Shown: piece after piece, positions 1-9,463 of the stretch
Layout: each line of letters opens with the position of its first letter
How positions within the stretch are numbered: the first letter of the stretch is position 1
NCBI RefSeq assembly: GCF_029813785.1
Contig: NZ_JARVKY010000004.1
Location: forward strand, 310,001 to 374,000
Length of the DNA: 64,000 nt
Reading direction: 5' to 3'
Source of the DNA: Streptomyces sp. DH41
GTDB taxonomy: Bacteria > Actinomycetota > Actinomycetes > Streptomycetales > Streptomycetaceae
Notes under the pieces: model-generated
The model's database searches: none
Told to the model about the DNA's origin: nothing
What the model saw: the letters and a program-made list of their open reading frames with translations, nothing else
Made by a program: the position numbers and the translations under genes

Positions 1-3000
1 GTGCCCGCCTTCCGCGCCGCCGTCACGGAGGCGGACGCCGCGCTGACCCCGCTGCTCGGCTGGTCGGTGGCCCGCGAACTGGCCGCGCCGGGCGGGAACT
101 CGCGCATGGAGCGCACGGAGGTCGCCCAGCCCGCGCTGTTCGCCCTGCAATGGGGGCTCGTGGCCGCGCTGGCCGAACAGGGGGTGTGCCCCGACGTGGT
201 CCTCGGGCACAGCGTCGGCGAGATCGCCGCCGCCTGCGCCGCGGGAGCGCTGGACCTGCCCGCCGCCGCGCGGGTGGTGGCCGAGCGCAGCCGGTTGCAG
301 GCCACCACCGCCGGCAGCGGCCGCATGGCGGCGGTGGGGTTGCCCGAGGGGGAGGCCCGCGCGCTGCTGCTGCCGTACCGCGGGAAGCTGGAGATCGCCG
401 CCGTCAACAGCGTCCGCGACGTGACCGTCAGCGGTGACGAGACGGCCCTGAAGGAGCTGGGGCAGCACCTCGCGGAGCGGGACGTGTTCTTCCGGCCGCT
501 GGACCTCGACTACGCCTTCCACAGCCGGCACATGGACCCGCTCGCCGAGCCCATGAAGGCGGCACTGGCCGATCTGTGCCCCGGAGCGCTGCGGCTGCCG
601 TTCGCCTCGACCGTCACCGGCCGGCTCCGGCACGCCGAGGAGGGCACCGGTCTGGACGCCGGGTACTGGTGGCGGAACCTGCGGCGGCCCGTACTGTTCG
701 CCGACGCGGTCGCCGCCGTGCTGGAGGAGGGCTGCGGGGCGCTCGTCGAGGTCGGCCCGCACCCGGTGCTGACGGCGTACCTGCGCCGCGCCGCCGAGTC
801 GGCGGGCGTCCCGGCCGCGGTCCTGCCCACCCTGCGTCGCCACGGCCGGGGCGCGGACGCCTTGGAGGAGACGGTCGGAGGTGTCCTGGCCGCCGGAGCC
901 GGGGACTGGTCGGCGTTCTTCCCCGTACCCGGGAAGGTCACCGACCTGCCGCCGTACGCCTGGCAACGTGAGACGCACCCGTTGCCGCCCGCCACGTCGT
1001 GGACCCGCACCTGCGGGAGCGGCGTCCTGGACCACCCGCTGCTCGGCGAACGGGCCGCGGCCCTGGAACCGGGCTGGCACCAGCGTCTCGACCCGGTCCG
1101 GCTGCCGTGGCTCGCCGACCACAAGGTGTCCGGCGCGGTGCTGATGCCGGCGGCCGGGTACGTCGAGGCCGTCCTGGCGGCCGGGAGCCGGGTCCTCGAC
1201 GGCCCCCTGGAGGTCACGGGGCTGACCTTCCAGCCGCTCACCCTGCCCTGGGACGACCCGCACCTGGACATCTGGCTGCACACCTCCGTTTGCGACGAGG
1301 ACGGCGTGGTGCGCGTGGCGAGCCGGTCCGGTGGCCCCGGGCAGCCGTGGCGGGCACACGCCCGCGGCCGGGTCCGGCGCCTGCTCGGCCGCGCCCCCGG
1401 GGGACTCGACGGCGGGCGGCACGGCGACCTGCCCCGGGGCGCCGAGGCGGACGAGGTCTACCGCCGGGCCCGTCGCGGGGGACTGGACTACGGCCCCTCC
1501 TTCCGCGTCCTCGAGTACGTCCGCACCGACGGCCGCGAGTCGTCGGCCCGCTACCGGGCCGACCACCTCGACACCGCCGGCTACCTCGCGCACCCGGCGA
1601 TCCTCGACGGCGCCCTGCAGGCCGGCGCCGTACTGCTGGACGGCGCCGACGAGACGGCCTTCCTGCCCGCTGCCGTCGACACCGTCCGCCTCTGGCGGCC
1701 ACCGACCGCAACCGGTCACGTCCGGGTGCGCGCGCGGTCCGCCACCGCCGCCGAGGCCGTCTGGGACGTCACCGTCGCCGACGAGGACGGCACGATCTGC
1801 GTGGAACTGCTCGGCTGCCGGCTGCGCCGCTTCGACACCGGGGTCCGGCCGGCGGTCAGCGAGTGCGTCACCGAACTGCGTTCCGCTCCGCGTCCCGAGC
1901 ACGGCGCGGCCTCCGTCCCGCTCCCCAACCCACGAGCCGGGGAGACCGCGACCGCCGCGCCGGTCGACGTGGTCCTGTCCGAGTCCGAGACGCGCCGGGC
2001 CCTGGACCTCACGGAGGCGCTCAAACGCGTGACGGCGCACTTCGCGGTCCGCGCCGTCGAGAGGATCCTGCCGGGCGAGGCGTGCCCCACCTGGGCCGGG
2101 CTGAGCGCCGCCGGCGTGCTGCCCGAGTACGAGCCCCTGCTCGGCGTCCTGCTGGAGGTGGCCGAGGAGTACGGTCTCGTGGCGGACGCGGACGCATTCC
2201 GCACCGGAGGCGCCTGCCGGGTCCTGTCTCCCGGCCGCCCCGAGGAGACGGTACGCGCGCTGGCGGCCGGCCCGCTGCGGCGTGGCCCGGAGCTGACCGC
2301 GTACGGCATGTGCGGTCGGCGGCTGCCGGACGTCCTGACGGGGCGCTGTGATCCGTTGGAGCTGCTGTTCTCGGAGTCCGGCCGGTACCTGACCGAGGAG
2401 CTGTACACCTCCTCGCTCCAGTCGGAGGCCGCGCACCGCGCCCTGCGGTCCGCGGTGCGCGCCCTGGCCGGGACCTGGCCCGCCCACCGCCCGCTGCGTG
2501 TACTGGAGGTAGGTGCCGGCACCGGCGCCACCAGTCGGGTGGTGGCGCCCGACCTGCCGCGCGAACGTACCCGTTACGCCTTCACGGACGTCTCCGAGTC
2601 CTTCTTCCCCCGCGCACGGGGGCGGCTCGCCGCCCACGACTTCATCGAGTACCGGACGCTGGACCTCAACCGCGACCCGCGGGAGCAGGACTGGGCCGAG
2701 GGGTCCTTCGACGTCGTCATCGCCTCCAACGTCCTGCACGCCACCGAGGACGTGCGCGGCGCCCTGGGCAGGCTGTCGTTCCTCCTCACGGACGATGGCC
2801 ACCTGCTGCTGCAGGAGATGCACGACACGGCGGCCTGCGCCCTGGTCTTCGGGCTCCTGAAGAGCTTCTGGGGCCGCACCGACCTCGCCGAACGCCCCCG
2901 CACCCCGCTGCTGCCGCGTGAGCGCTGGCGGGAACTGCTCAGGGAGACCGGCTTCGGCGACGTCGCACACACCGATGTGGGGGGTGGGCTGGAGCGGGTC

Positions 3001-5871
3001 GCCTCCGTCATCAGCGCGCGGCGCGTGCCCCGTCCCCGGGCCGTCGTGGTGCCGCCGCCGCTGCCCCGGGCGGGTGAGGAGTCCGCCTGGATCATCGTCG
3101 GGGAGCCGGACTGCGGCATCTCGGCCGGGCTGGCCTCGTCACTCGAGTCGGCCGGCGGCACGGTGCTCCGGACCGGGCCGGACGTCGGCCCCGGAGACTG
3201 GACGGTCCTGTCGGCCGGCGGCGGCCCGGCCCCGTCCGCCGTCACCGTCGTCCTGGTCACCGACTCGGACGCGCCGCCTCCGGGTGTCGCGGCGCCCACC
3301 GCGCGTGAGGTCACCGACCGCTGCGTGCGGTACACGGCGACGCTGCGGAACGCGTCGGCCCTGCTGTCCCGCCTGCCCTCGGACGTCTCCCGCGCGCTGT
3401 GGCTGGTGGCGCCGACGGCCGGTGCCACGCCCGCGCCGGAGCCCGCCTCCGTCCCCGCCGCCGCGGCCTGGGGCGCGGCACGCTCCCTTGCCAACGAGCA
3501 CGCCCGGACCGCCGTACGGCGGCTGGCGGCGGACTACGACGGCGGCGCGGATGCCGTGCGGCGGATCGCGGCCGAACTGCTGGACCCGGGGGACGACGAC
3601 GAGATCGTCACCACGGGGCACGGCCGGTTCGTGACGCGTGTGACCGACCGCCCTGCCGGGCCCGCGCCGTGTGCCCCGCCCGAGCCGGGCGGCTACGCCC
3701 TGCACGTGCGACGGCCGGGCCCGGCCTACGACCTGGTGTGGCGCCCGGCCCCGCCGTCCGCACCGCCCGGCCCCGGCGAGGTGTCCCTCGATGTCCGCGC
3801 GGCCGGTCTCAACTACCGCGACGTCCTCCAGGCGCAGGCGGTGCTCCCGCCGCAGCCCGCGGCCGACGGAGGCCACGAACACCCTGTCGGCTACGAGTGC
3901 GCCGGGATCGTCACCGCCGTCGGCGACCAGGTGTCCTCGTTCGCCCCCGGCGACCGCGTGTGCGCCCTGTTCCGAGGCGCTCTGCGCTCGCACCTGACCG
4001 TCGACGCGCGTGCCGTGTGCCGGGTCCCCGACGGGATGGACCTCACCGCTGCGGCCACGGTCCCGCTGGTCTCCCTCACCGCCCAGTACGGCCTCGGTCA
4101 CGTCGCCCGGCTGAGCAGGGGGCAGACCGTCCTCGTGCACGCGGCGGCCGGTGGCGTGGGCCTGGCCGCCGTCCAGTACGCACGCCGGGTCGGCGCCCGA
4201 GTCTTCGCCACCGCGGGCACGGAGCACAAGAGGAACCTGCTGCGCCTGCTCGGAGTCGACCTCGTCGCCGACTCGCGCACCCTCGACTTCGCCGAGCAGG
4301 TACTCGAGGCCACCGGCGGGCGCGGTGTGGACGTGGTCCTGAACTCGCTCAGCGGGGAGGCCGTCACCCGCAGCCTGGAACTGCTGAAGTCCGGCGGCCA
4401 CTTCGTGGAACTCGGCAAGCGGGACCTCGCCGCCAACGAGCGCCTGCTGCTGGGCCCGTTCCAGCGGGCACTGTCCTTCTGCGCCGTCGACCTCAACGAG
4501 ATGGTGCTGGAGGACCCGGACCGGGCGGGACAGTACGTCGGTCCGCTCGCCGAGGGCATCGCCGACGGCACGTTCCAGCCGGTGCCGCACTGGGTGCGAC
4601 CCGCCGCCGAGGCCGCGGAGGCCTTCCGGTTGCTCCAGCACTCGCACCACATCGGCAAGCTCGTCATCGCCTTCGACGAGGCCCCGCCCCTCGCCCCTCG
4701 TCCGGCGCGACACTCGCCCGACCCGGAGGGCACCTACCTGGTGACCGGCGGACTCGGCGGATTCGGCGCGGCCACCGCGCGCTGGCTGGCCGAGCGCGGC
4801 GCCCGGCACCTCGCCCTGGTCGGGCGCCGGGGCGAACAAACGCCCGGGGCCCCGGAGATGCTGCGGGACCTGCGCGGCCGAGGGGTGCGGGTCACGGCGC
4901 ACGCCGCCGACGCGACCGACATCGAGGCGATGCGCGCCGTCTTCGACCGCGCCGACCGTGACGGGCATCCGGTGCGCGGTGTCGTGCACGCCGCGATGCA
5001 CCTGGACGACGCCCCGCTCACCGACCTGGACGACGCGCGCCTGTCGGCGGTGCTCGCCCCGAAGGTCGGCGGGGCGCTGGTCCTCGACGAGCTGACCCGT
5101 GGCAAGCGGCTCGACCTGTTCGTCCTGTACTCGTCGGCCGCCGCGCTCATCGGCAATCCACACCAGGCCGCCTACGTCGGTGCCAACGTCGCCTTGGAGT
5201 CCCTCGCCCGGGCCCGTCGCCGCCGCGGGGAGACCGCACTGGCCGTACAGTGGGGCGGCATCGACGAGGCCGGTTACGTGGCCCGGCTGGAACTGACCAG
5301 GATGCTGGAAGGCAAGGGCATGGGCCTGCTGACGCCGCGTGAGGCGCACTCCCGTCTGGGCCGGCTCCTGGCGGAACCGGCGGAGGTCGTCGCGGTGGGC
5401 CGGATGACGTGGGAGGCGCTGCGCTCGTTCTGCCCGGCCGCGGGCTCCCCGCGGCTGAGCCTGGTCCTGGCGCCGGCGCAGGACGTGGCCGGGCACAGTG
5501 GCGGCGACCTGCGCGAGCAGTTGGCGTCCCTGCCCCCCGGGGAGGCCCGCGAACTGGCGCTGCGGGCACTGGCCGAACTGGCCGCCACCGTCCTGCAGAC
5601 GGTACCGGAGCGGGTCCCGATGGAACGGCCGCTGGGCGACCTGGGGATGGACTCCCTGATGGCGGCCGAGCTCGCTGTCCTGGTGCAGCGCCACTTCGAC
5701 TGCCAGATCCCCACCATCGAGGCGATCGCCAATCCGACCCTGACGGCGCTGGCCGACCTGGTCCTCAGGCAGCAGTCCGCGCGGAGCGTCACCGGGTCCC
5801 TGCCGGCCCAGCAGACGAGCCCCGGGCAAACGGGTTCCCGACAGGTGGCGGCCCCGGCCGCACGACCGTGA
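1..5871 (+). CDS. Highly reducing type I polyketide synthase, 3' portion (AT-DH-MT-ER-KR-ACP)
   Basis: C-terminal 1956 residues of a multidomain PKS; the window opens inside the acyltransferase, so the ketosynthase must lie upstream and the first GTG is not a real start. Domains in order: AT (about 1-310; GHSVGE near residues 69-74, a YAFH motif in the specificity position, so malonyl-CoA is likely but uncertain), DH (about 340-620; active His374 in a DHKVSG context and an ILDGALQ motif), C-methyltransferase (about 690-1000; SAM motif EVGAGTG), ER (about 1256-1558; NADPH motif AAAGGVG), KR (from about 1577; GGLGGFG, LDD and YSS/AAY catalytic region, B-type look) and ACP (GMDSL near 1882). One complete reducing loop plus MT and no chain-release domain suggests an iterative enzyme making a reduced, alpha-methylated acyl chain, perhaps released by the thioesterase that follows. 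The product is unknown. Confidence 0.93.
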   Translation: MPAFRAAVTEADAALTPLLGWSVARELAAPGGNSRMERTEVAQPALFALQWGLVAALAEQGVCPDVVLGHSVGEIAAACAAGALDLPAAARVVAERSRLQATTAGSGRMAAVGLPEGEARALLLPYRGKLEIAAVNSVRDVTVSGDETALKELGQHLAERDVFFRPLDLDYAFHSRHMDPLAEPMKAALADLCPGALRLPFASTVTGRLRHAEEGTGLDAGYWWRNLRRPVLFADAVAAVLEEGCGALVEVGPHPVLTAYLRRAAESAGVPAAVLPTLRRHGRGADALEETVGGVLAAGAGDWSAFFPVPGKVTDLPPYAWQRETHPLPPATSWTRTCGSGVLDHPLLGERAAALEPGWHQRLDPVRLPWLADHKVSGAVLMPAAGYVEAVLAAGSRVLDGPLEVTGLTFQPLTLPWDDPHLDIWLHTSVCDEDGVVRVASRSGGPGQPWRAHARGRVRRLLGRAPGGLDGGRHGDLPRGAEADEVYRRARRGGLDYGPSFRVLEYVRTDGRESSARYRADHLDTAGYLAHPAILDGALQAGAVLLDGADETAFLPAAVDTVRLWRPPTATGHVRVRARSATAAEAVWDVTVADEDGTICVELLGCRLRRFDTGVRPAVSECVTELRSAPRPEHGAASVPLPNPRAGETATAAPVDVVLSESETRRALDLTEALKRVTAHFAVRAVERILPGEACPTWAGLSAAGVLPEYEPLLGVLLEVAEEYGLVADADAFRTGGACRVLSPGRPEETVRALAAGPLRRGPELTAYGMCGRRLPDVLTGRCDPLELLFSESGRYLTEELYTSSLQSEAAHRALRSAVRALAGTWPAHRPLRVLEVGAGTGATSRVVAPDLPRERTRYAFTDVSESFFPRARGRLAAHDFIEYRTLDLNRDPREQDWAEGSFDVVIASNVLHATEDVRGALGRLSFLLTDDGHLLLQEMHDTAACALVFGLLKSFWGRTDLAERPRTPLLPRERWRELLRETGFGDVAHTDVGGGLERVASVISARRVPRPRAVVVPPPLPRAGEESAWIIVGEPDCGISAGLASSLESAGGTVLRTGPDVGPGDWTVLSAGGGPAPSAVTVVLVTDSDAPPPGVAAPTAREVTDRCVRYTATLRNASALLSRLPSDVSRALWLVAPTAGATPAPEPASVPAAAAWGAARSLANEHARTAVRRLAADYDGGADAVRRIAAELLDPGDDDEIVTTGHGRFVTRVTDRPAGPAPCAPPEPGGYALHVRRPGPAYDLVWRPAPPSAPPGPGEVSLDVRAAGLNYRDVLQAQAVLPPQPAADGGHEHPVGYECAGIVTAVGDQVSSFAPGDRVCALFRGALRSHLTVDARAVCRVPDGMDLTAAATVPLVSLTAQYGLGHVARLSRGQTVLVHAAAGGVGLAAVQYARRVGARVFATAGTEHKRNLLRLLGVDLVADSRTLDFAEQVLEATGGRGVDVVLNSLSGEAVTRSLELLKSGGHFVELGKRDLAANERLLLGPFQRALSFCAVDLNEMVLEDPDRAGQYVGPLAEGIADGTFQPVPHWVRPAAEAAEAFRLLQHSHHIGKLVIAFDEAPPLAPRPARHSPDPEGTYLVTGGLGGFGAATARWLAERGARHLALVGRRGEQTPGAPEMLRDLRGRGVRVTAHAADATDIEAMRAVFDRADRDGHPVRGVVHAAMHLDDAPLTDLDDARLSAVLAPKVGGALVLDELTRGKRLDLFVLYSSAAALIGNPHQAAYVGANVALESLARARRRRGETALAVQWGGIDEAGYVARLELTRMLEGKGMGLLTPREAHSRLGRLLAEPAEVVAVGRMTWEALRSFCPAAGSPRLSLVLAPAQDVAGHSGGDLREQLASLPPGEARELALRALAELAATVLQTVPERVPMERPLGDLGMDSLMAAELAVLVQRHFDCQIPTIEAIANPTLTALADLVLRQQSARSVTGSLPAQQTSPGQTGSRQVAAPAARP

Positions 5872-6054
5872 CCGAGGCCCGGCGCCCGCACCGCCGCGGG
5901 CGGCGGCCGCGGGCGGCGGGCCGTCGCCCGTCGAACCGCGTCCGTCTACGGGCTTTCCCCTTCAGGCCGTCCGTCGACCGTCGACAGGCCTTCATCCGTG
6001 AACCGGCCTTCGCGCCGGGGGCCTGCCCCACCCACCGCACTCGAGGACTGTCCG

Positions 6055-6837
6055 GTGACCTCACACGGCGGCATCCGCCCCACCACGCCCCCCTCTCCCT
6101 GGACCGCCGCTGCCGTACCCCGACCACGCGCCGAGGTACGCCTGTACTGCCTGCCCTTCCTGGGCGGGCCCGCCTCCTTCTTCCTGCCGCTGGTGCCCGA
6201 GCTGCCCGACTGGGTGGAGCCGTACCCCGTCGAGTTGCCCGGTCACGGACGGCGCCTGCGCGAACCCGCGGTGCGCGACGTGCCGGAGCTGGCCCGCAGG
6301 CTGGCGGACGAGGTCGACCGGGAGGCGGCCGGCCGCCCCTTCGCGTTCTTCGGTCACTGCGGCGGAGGGCTGCTCGCCTTCGAGGCGACCCGTCACCTCA
6401 GACGCCGGGGTCTGGCCCAGCCGGCGCTGCTCGGGGTCTCCGCCACTCCGCCACCGCACGGGTGGCACCTGCTGGTCGCCGAACTGAGGACGCGTCCGCT
6501 CCACAGCCTGATGCCCTTGTTCCGGGAACTGGCCGCGCAGCAGGCCTTGCACGTGTCCAGCGCGAACGCGGTCCTCAAACGAGAGGTGAGCGTGTACCTG
6601 CGATACCGGTACCGGGAGGAGGCCCCGCTGGACTGCCCGATCAGCGTGTTCGGCGGACGCGAGGACTCCGTCGTCCCCCAGGACGCCTCCCGTACGTGGT
6701 CCGAGCTGAGCCGGGGCCGCGTCCGCCACCGTGTCTATCCCGGGCGGCACTTCTACATCGACGACCGATGGCCGGAGGTCGCTCAGAGCCTCGCACGAGA
6801 TCTGCGCGGTGCGCTCGAGCCGGTCGGCTTCCCCTGA
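6055..6837 (+). CDS. Type II thioesterase (alpha/beta hydrolase) of the PKS locus, Cys nucleophile
   Basis: 260-aa stand-alone thioesterase of the GrsT/TEII family, which hydrolyses acyl groups from carrier proteins to edit or release chains. The GTG start was chosen for the GAGGA upstream at suitable spacing; longer in-frame starts lack one. Family marks are the N-terminal YCLPFLGG strand, LPGHGRR, the nucleophile elbow, an Asp in GREDSVV and the catalytic His in GRHFYIDD. The elbow reads FGHCGGG, so Cys102 replaces the usual Ser of GHSMG. It lies 183 bp downstream of the PKS on the same strand, and that PKS shows no release domain, so it may perform product release rather than only editing (inference). 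Confidence 0.88.
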   Translation: MTSHGGIRPTTPPSPWTAAAVPRPRAEVRLYCLPFLGGPASFFLPLVPELPDWVEPYPVELPGHGRRLREPAVRDVPELARRLADEVDREAAGRPFAFFGHCGGGLLAFEATRHLRRRGLAQPALLGVSATPPPHGWHLLVAELRTRPLHSLMPLFRELAAQQALHVSSANAVLKREVSVYLRYRYREEAPLDCPISVFGGREDSVVPQDASRTWSELSRGRVRHRVYPGRHFYIDDRWPEVAQSLARDLRGALEPVGFP

Positions 6838-6905
6838 GCGGACCGGCCGGGCCCCGGGAGCCGCCCTCGCCGAATGCGGGCTCCCGGCACCGCCCAGGGC
6901 GCCGG

Positions 6906-7847
6906 TCACGCGCCGACGACGCCGTCCGGGTCCAGCCGAGCGAAGACCGAGCGGAACCGTGCGGCGTTCCGCTGCACCTGCTCCAGGTGCAGCCCGATGC
7001 GTTCGCGCGCCTGGTCACCGACGGCCGTGAGGTCGGTGCGCCCCCACACACCGAGGGTGCGCAGCAAGGGCAGCAGGACGTGCTCACGGTGGATGTCGAG
7101 GTTGTAGATTCCGGCGGCGGCGATCCGCAGGGACCGTTCCTGGAACCCGGGCAGGGTCGCTCCGGGCATCCGGAAGTCGCAGATGACGTCGGCCAGCGCG
7201 GTGAGCGCGGCGTCCGGGTCGAGGTCGATCGCCGCCCGGTACAGGTCGCGGTAGAAGAGCATGTGCAGGTTCTCGTCGGCCGCGATCCGGGCGGTCAGCT
7301 GCTCACCGAGGGGGTCTCCGCAGGCCTTGCCGGTGTTGCGGTGCGCTTCACGGGTGGCCATCTCCTGCACGGTGACGTAGGCCAGGCTGTGCAGTACGCC
7401 GGGCCGGCCGCTTTCGAAGCCCCGCGACAGGTGAGCCATGCGCTGCTCCTCCAGATGGACCGGGTCGAGGGCACGGCGGGCGTGCAGGTAGCCGCGCAGG
7501 GCGTAGGCGTGCCGGTCCTCCTCCGCGGTCCACCGGTGCACCCAGGTGCCCCAGGCGCCGTCCCGGCCGAAGACGGTGGCGATCTCGTGGTGGTAACTGG
7601 GGAGGTTGTCCTCCGTCAGCAGGCTGACGGTGAAGGAGTCCTGGACGGCGGCCGACATCAGGGACTGGCCGGGCCGCCACGGCTCGCCGTCCAGGGGGCC
7701 GTCGTAGTCGGTGGCTTCGCTCCACGGGACGTAGGCGTGCGGGGACCAGGGTTTGGCGGCGGCGAGGTGACGGTCGATCAGGCGGGCAACGACCGGTTCC
7801 AGAGCCGCGAGGACGCCGACCGTCGTGGGAGCGGGTTCATCAGACAC
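6906..7847 (-). CDS. Acyl-ACP desaturase (soluble di-iron, DesA type)
   Basis: 313-aa soluble fatty acyl-ACP desaturase of the plant stearoyl-ACP desaturase family. Such enzymes use a carboxylate-bridged di-iron centre, O2 and reduced ferredoxin to put a double bond in an ACP-bound chain. Metal-binding motifs are visible: Glu80, EEDRH at 109-113, Glu162/Glu167 and DENLH at 191-195. The GTG start is preceded by a GAGG a few bases upstream and yields a typical N-terminus. It converges on the PKS/thioesterase pair with only 68 bp between stops. It could act on the PKS product or on ordinary membrane lipids; the sequence does not decide which. Confidence 0.85.
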   Translation of the reverse strand: MSDEPAPTTVGVLAALEPVVARLIDRHLAAAKPWSPHAYVPWSEATDYDGPLDGEPWRPGQSLMSAAVQDSFTVSLLTEDNLPSYHHEIATVFGRDGAWGTWVHRWTAEEDRHAYALRGYLHARRALDPVHLEEQRMAHLSRGFESGRPGVLHSLAYVTVQEMATREAHRNTGKACGDPLGEQLTARIAADENLHMLFYRDLYRAAIDLDPDAALTALADVICDFRMPGATLPGFQERSLRIAAAGIYNLDIHREHVLLPLLRTLGVWGRTDLTAVGDQARERIGLHLEQVQRNAARFRSVFARLDPDGVVGA

Positions 7848-7981
7848 AGGGACCTCACAGTGCGGTTTCCGCCGAGCGGCGGGCCGCGGCCGGACCGGCG
7901 GAGGCGGTGGGTGCGTGAGCCGGCCCGGCCACGGGTGCGCGACGGAGGAGCGACACGCACGCCGCTCCGGGAGACGGTGCG

Positions 7982-8503
7982 CTACCAGCCGGCCTTCACA
8001 CTGCCGTACGACTGCCGGCAGGTGGCGTTGGTCGCCTCGACGGAGAGTGTCTGCATGGCGTTGCCCCAGACCTTCTTGGCCACGGTCTCCAGGCCCCGGG
8101 TCTCCGCGGGGATGGTCGGCGCGTACTTCTTGAACGCTCCGATCGCCGCGGTGGTGAACTTGGTGCACGCCAGGCCGTCGGTGTTCTGGTAGCGGGTGTC
8201 CAGGTTCCGGGCCACGGCCGCCCCGTTCGCGGTGGCCCACCCGTTCCACGCCGCGCACGCGGTCTCGGTGAGCGCCTTCTGGTCGGTCTCACCGAGCACG
8301 GCCAGCTCGTCGAAGAGGGCGGTCTTCACCTTGTCGGGGACCGTGAACTGCTGGACGGGGAACTTGTCCTGGGCTTCCGTGAGGGCTGCCAGACACGCGG
8401 GAGGCAGTTCAACCGCCTGGGCGGGTGTGTGGCCGACCAGCAGCGCGGCGGGGATCAGGGTGGCGGCGACGGCAGCGCGCCGGAATGCACGACGAACGGT
8501 CAT
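7982..8503 (-). CDS. Small secreted four-cysteine protein, unknown function
   Basis: 173 aa with a clear Sec signal peptide: basic start MTVRRAFRRA, hydrophobic core, and an AQA cleavage site near residue 30. The mature part is about 140 aa, mostly polar and probably helical, with four Cys (PPAC, TETAC, DGLAC, NATC) that could form two disulfides. The ATG at 8503 was preferred over the upstream in-frame start because it begins the signal peptide and has an AAGGAG upstream. I do not recognise the family. It lies about 130 bp upstream of the desaturase on the same strand and may be co-transcribed with it. Confidence 0.75.
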   Translation of the reverse strand: MTVRRAFRRAAVAATLIPAALLVGHTPAQAVELPPACLAALTEAQDKFPVQQFTVPDKVKTALFDELAVLGETDQKALTETACAAWNGWATANGAAVARNLDTRYQNTDGLACTKFTTAAIGAFKKYAPTIPAETRGLETVAKKVWGNAMQTLSVEATNATCRQSYGSVKAGW

Positions 8504-8639
8504 GACAGGAGCTGCTCCTTGCGAGTGGGTGTTCGGACCGGGCTCGGACAGCACAGCCCACACAGACAAACGGCCGATGCCCCTCGCAGGTCACGGCGGG
8601 TCGCCCGGACCGGCGTGTTCCTCCGGCGTACGGGATGAC

Positions 8640-8960
8640 GACTGCGCTGCTCGCCGCCGGCCCGGACGAGCAGATCCACCTCCGGCAGGCCCGGCTGGTG
8701 CAGGCGGGCGGCGAGGCGCCGTGAGGTCATGGCGTCGGCGTCCACCGTCACTGCGGCCACCTGGCGGGCCAGTGGGCGGGCAGCCCGGGTGGTCGCGGTG
8801 CGCCCGCCGTGGTTGACGCACGTGTTCGGCGTCAGGGCGGTGCGGTTGCGGGTGGCGTGCTCGGTTCGGCGCACTGACTGCACCGGATGCGGTGCGTCCC
8901 GTCAGGGATGCCCGACCACCGCAGCCGGACATCGCGCGCTTCCAGACCTCCTCGGCCTCC
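8640..8960 (-). pseudogene. Degraded cis-prenyltransferase (undecaprenyl diphosphate synthase family) remnant
   Basis: Two minus-strand reading frames together resemble the C-terminal half of UppS-type enzymes. The upstream frame gives a segment resembling the family's LEARGVRLRWSG-PD region; the downstream frame (about 8850 to 8644) gives NRTALTPNTCVNHGGR followed by LPEVDLLVRAGGEQR. These match the family's NTxxTLNxxVNYGGR and LPDxDLxIRTSGEQR signatures in the right order and spacing. The frame changes between the two parts, a stop cuts the upstream part, and the downstream SNFLLWQ segment is missing. No intact N-terminal DGNGRWA motif is present. I read this as a decayed gene. UppS enzymes make Z-polyprenyl diphosphates, and two E-type polyprenyl synthase genes lie within 12 kb. 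Confidence 0.6.
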
Positions 8961-9463
8961 GTGTCAAGGCCGTCCTGAAGGCTGCGGGGGCACTTGCTCA
9001 CCGCCCCTGATCACTGGCTGGGGTGGCTCGGCGATGATCCCGCGGCCGCCGTCCGGAAGGGCATCGAAGAGTACTCGCGCGCCCAGGTGGCGGACACGGT
9101 GGTCCAGGAGCACCGCGTCCACCACCGTCCTGCCGCAGCCGGGTCCGGACCGCCACGCCCCGACGGGCCCAGCGCGACGAACGGCGCCGCAGGGTCCCGC
9201 AGACCACCCGTCCCCACGCCCCCGGACCACACCCCGCACCACTCACTCAGGCACGCCAGAACACACTCACGCGCACTCGGACGCGAGCGGCTCCCCACCT
9301 CTCGAGGAAACGGACCGACCCATTCTGGTGACCGCCGGGTGCCGCGCCCGGCCTGCCCGGGCGACGGCGGACGGTCGTGGTAGACAACGTTGAAGATGGG
9401 CACTGGCAAGGAAGGAATGCCCCGTCCCGGCGCAGCCCGACCACAGGAGTGAGTGAGTAGCCC
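8961..9463. other. Non-coding or decayed stretch, no convincing gene
   Basis: About 500 bp between the UppS remnant and the DUF475 gene. Open frames exist on both strands but show low-complexity Pro/Arg/Ser-rich translations with no motif. A minus-strand segment contains an isolated ALGPSG that only loosely recalls a P-loop. The region presumably carries the promoter of the DUF475 gene near its right end, but I could not pick out a clear -35/-10 pair. Confidence 0.4.

Noticed and set aside
3139..5829. Long minus-strand open frame (896 codons) opposite the PKS
   Set aside because: It mirrors the PKS codon structure; its translation is low-complexity Arg/Gly/Val/Gln-rich with no domain, a usual shadow in high-GC DNA.
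5409..8192. Plus-strand frame of 927 codons spanning PKS end, thioesterase and desaturase regions
   Set aside because: Runs through three real genes in other frames and shows no domain of its own.
8961..9243. Possible P-loop ATPase remnant (ALGPSG) on the minus strand
   Set aside because: One short match without Walker B or signature motif; insufficient to call a pseudogene.
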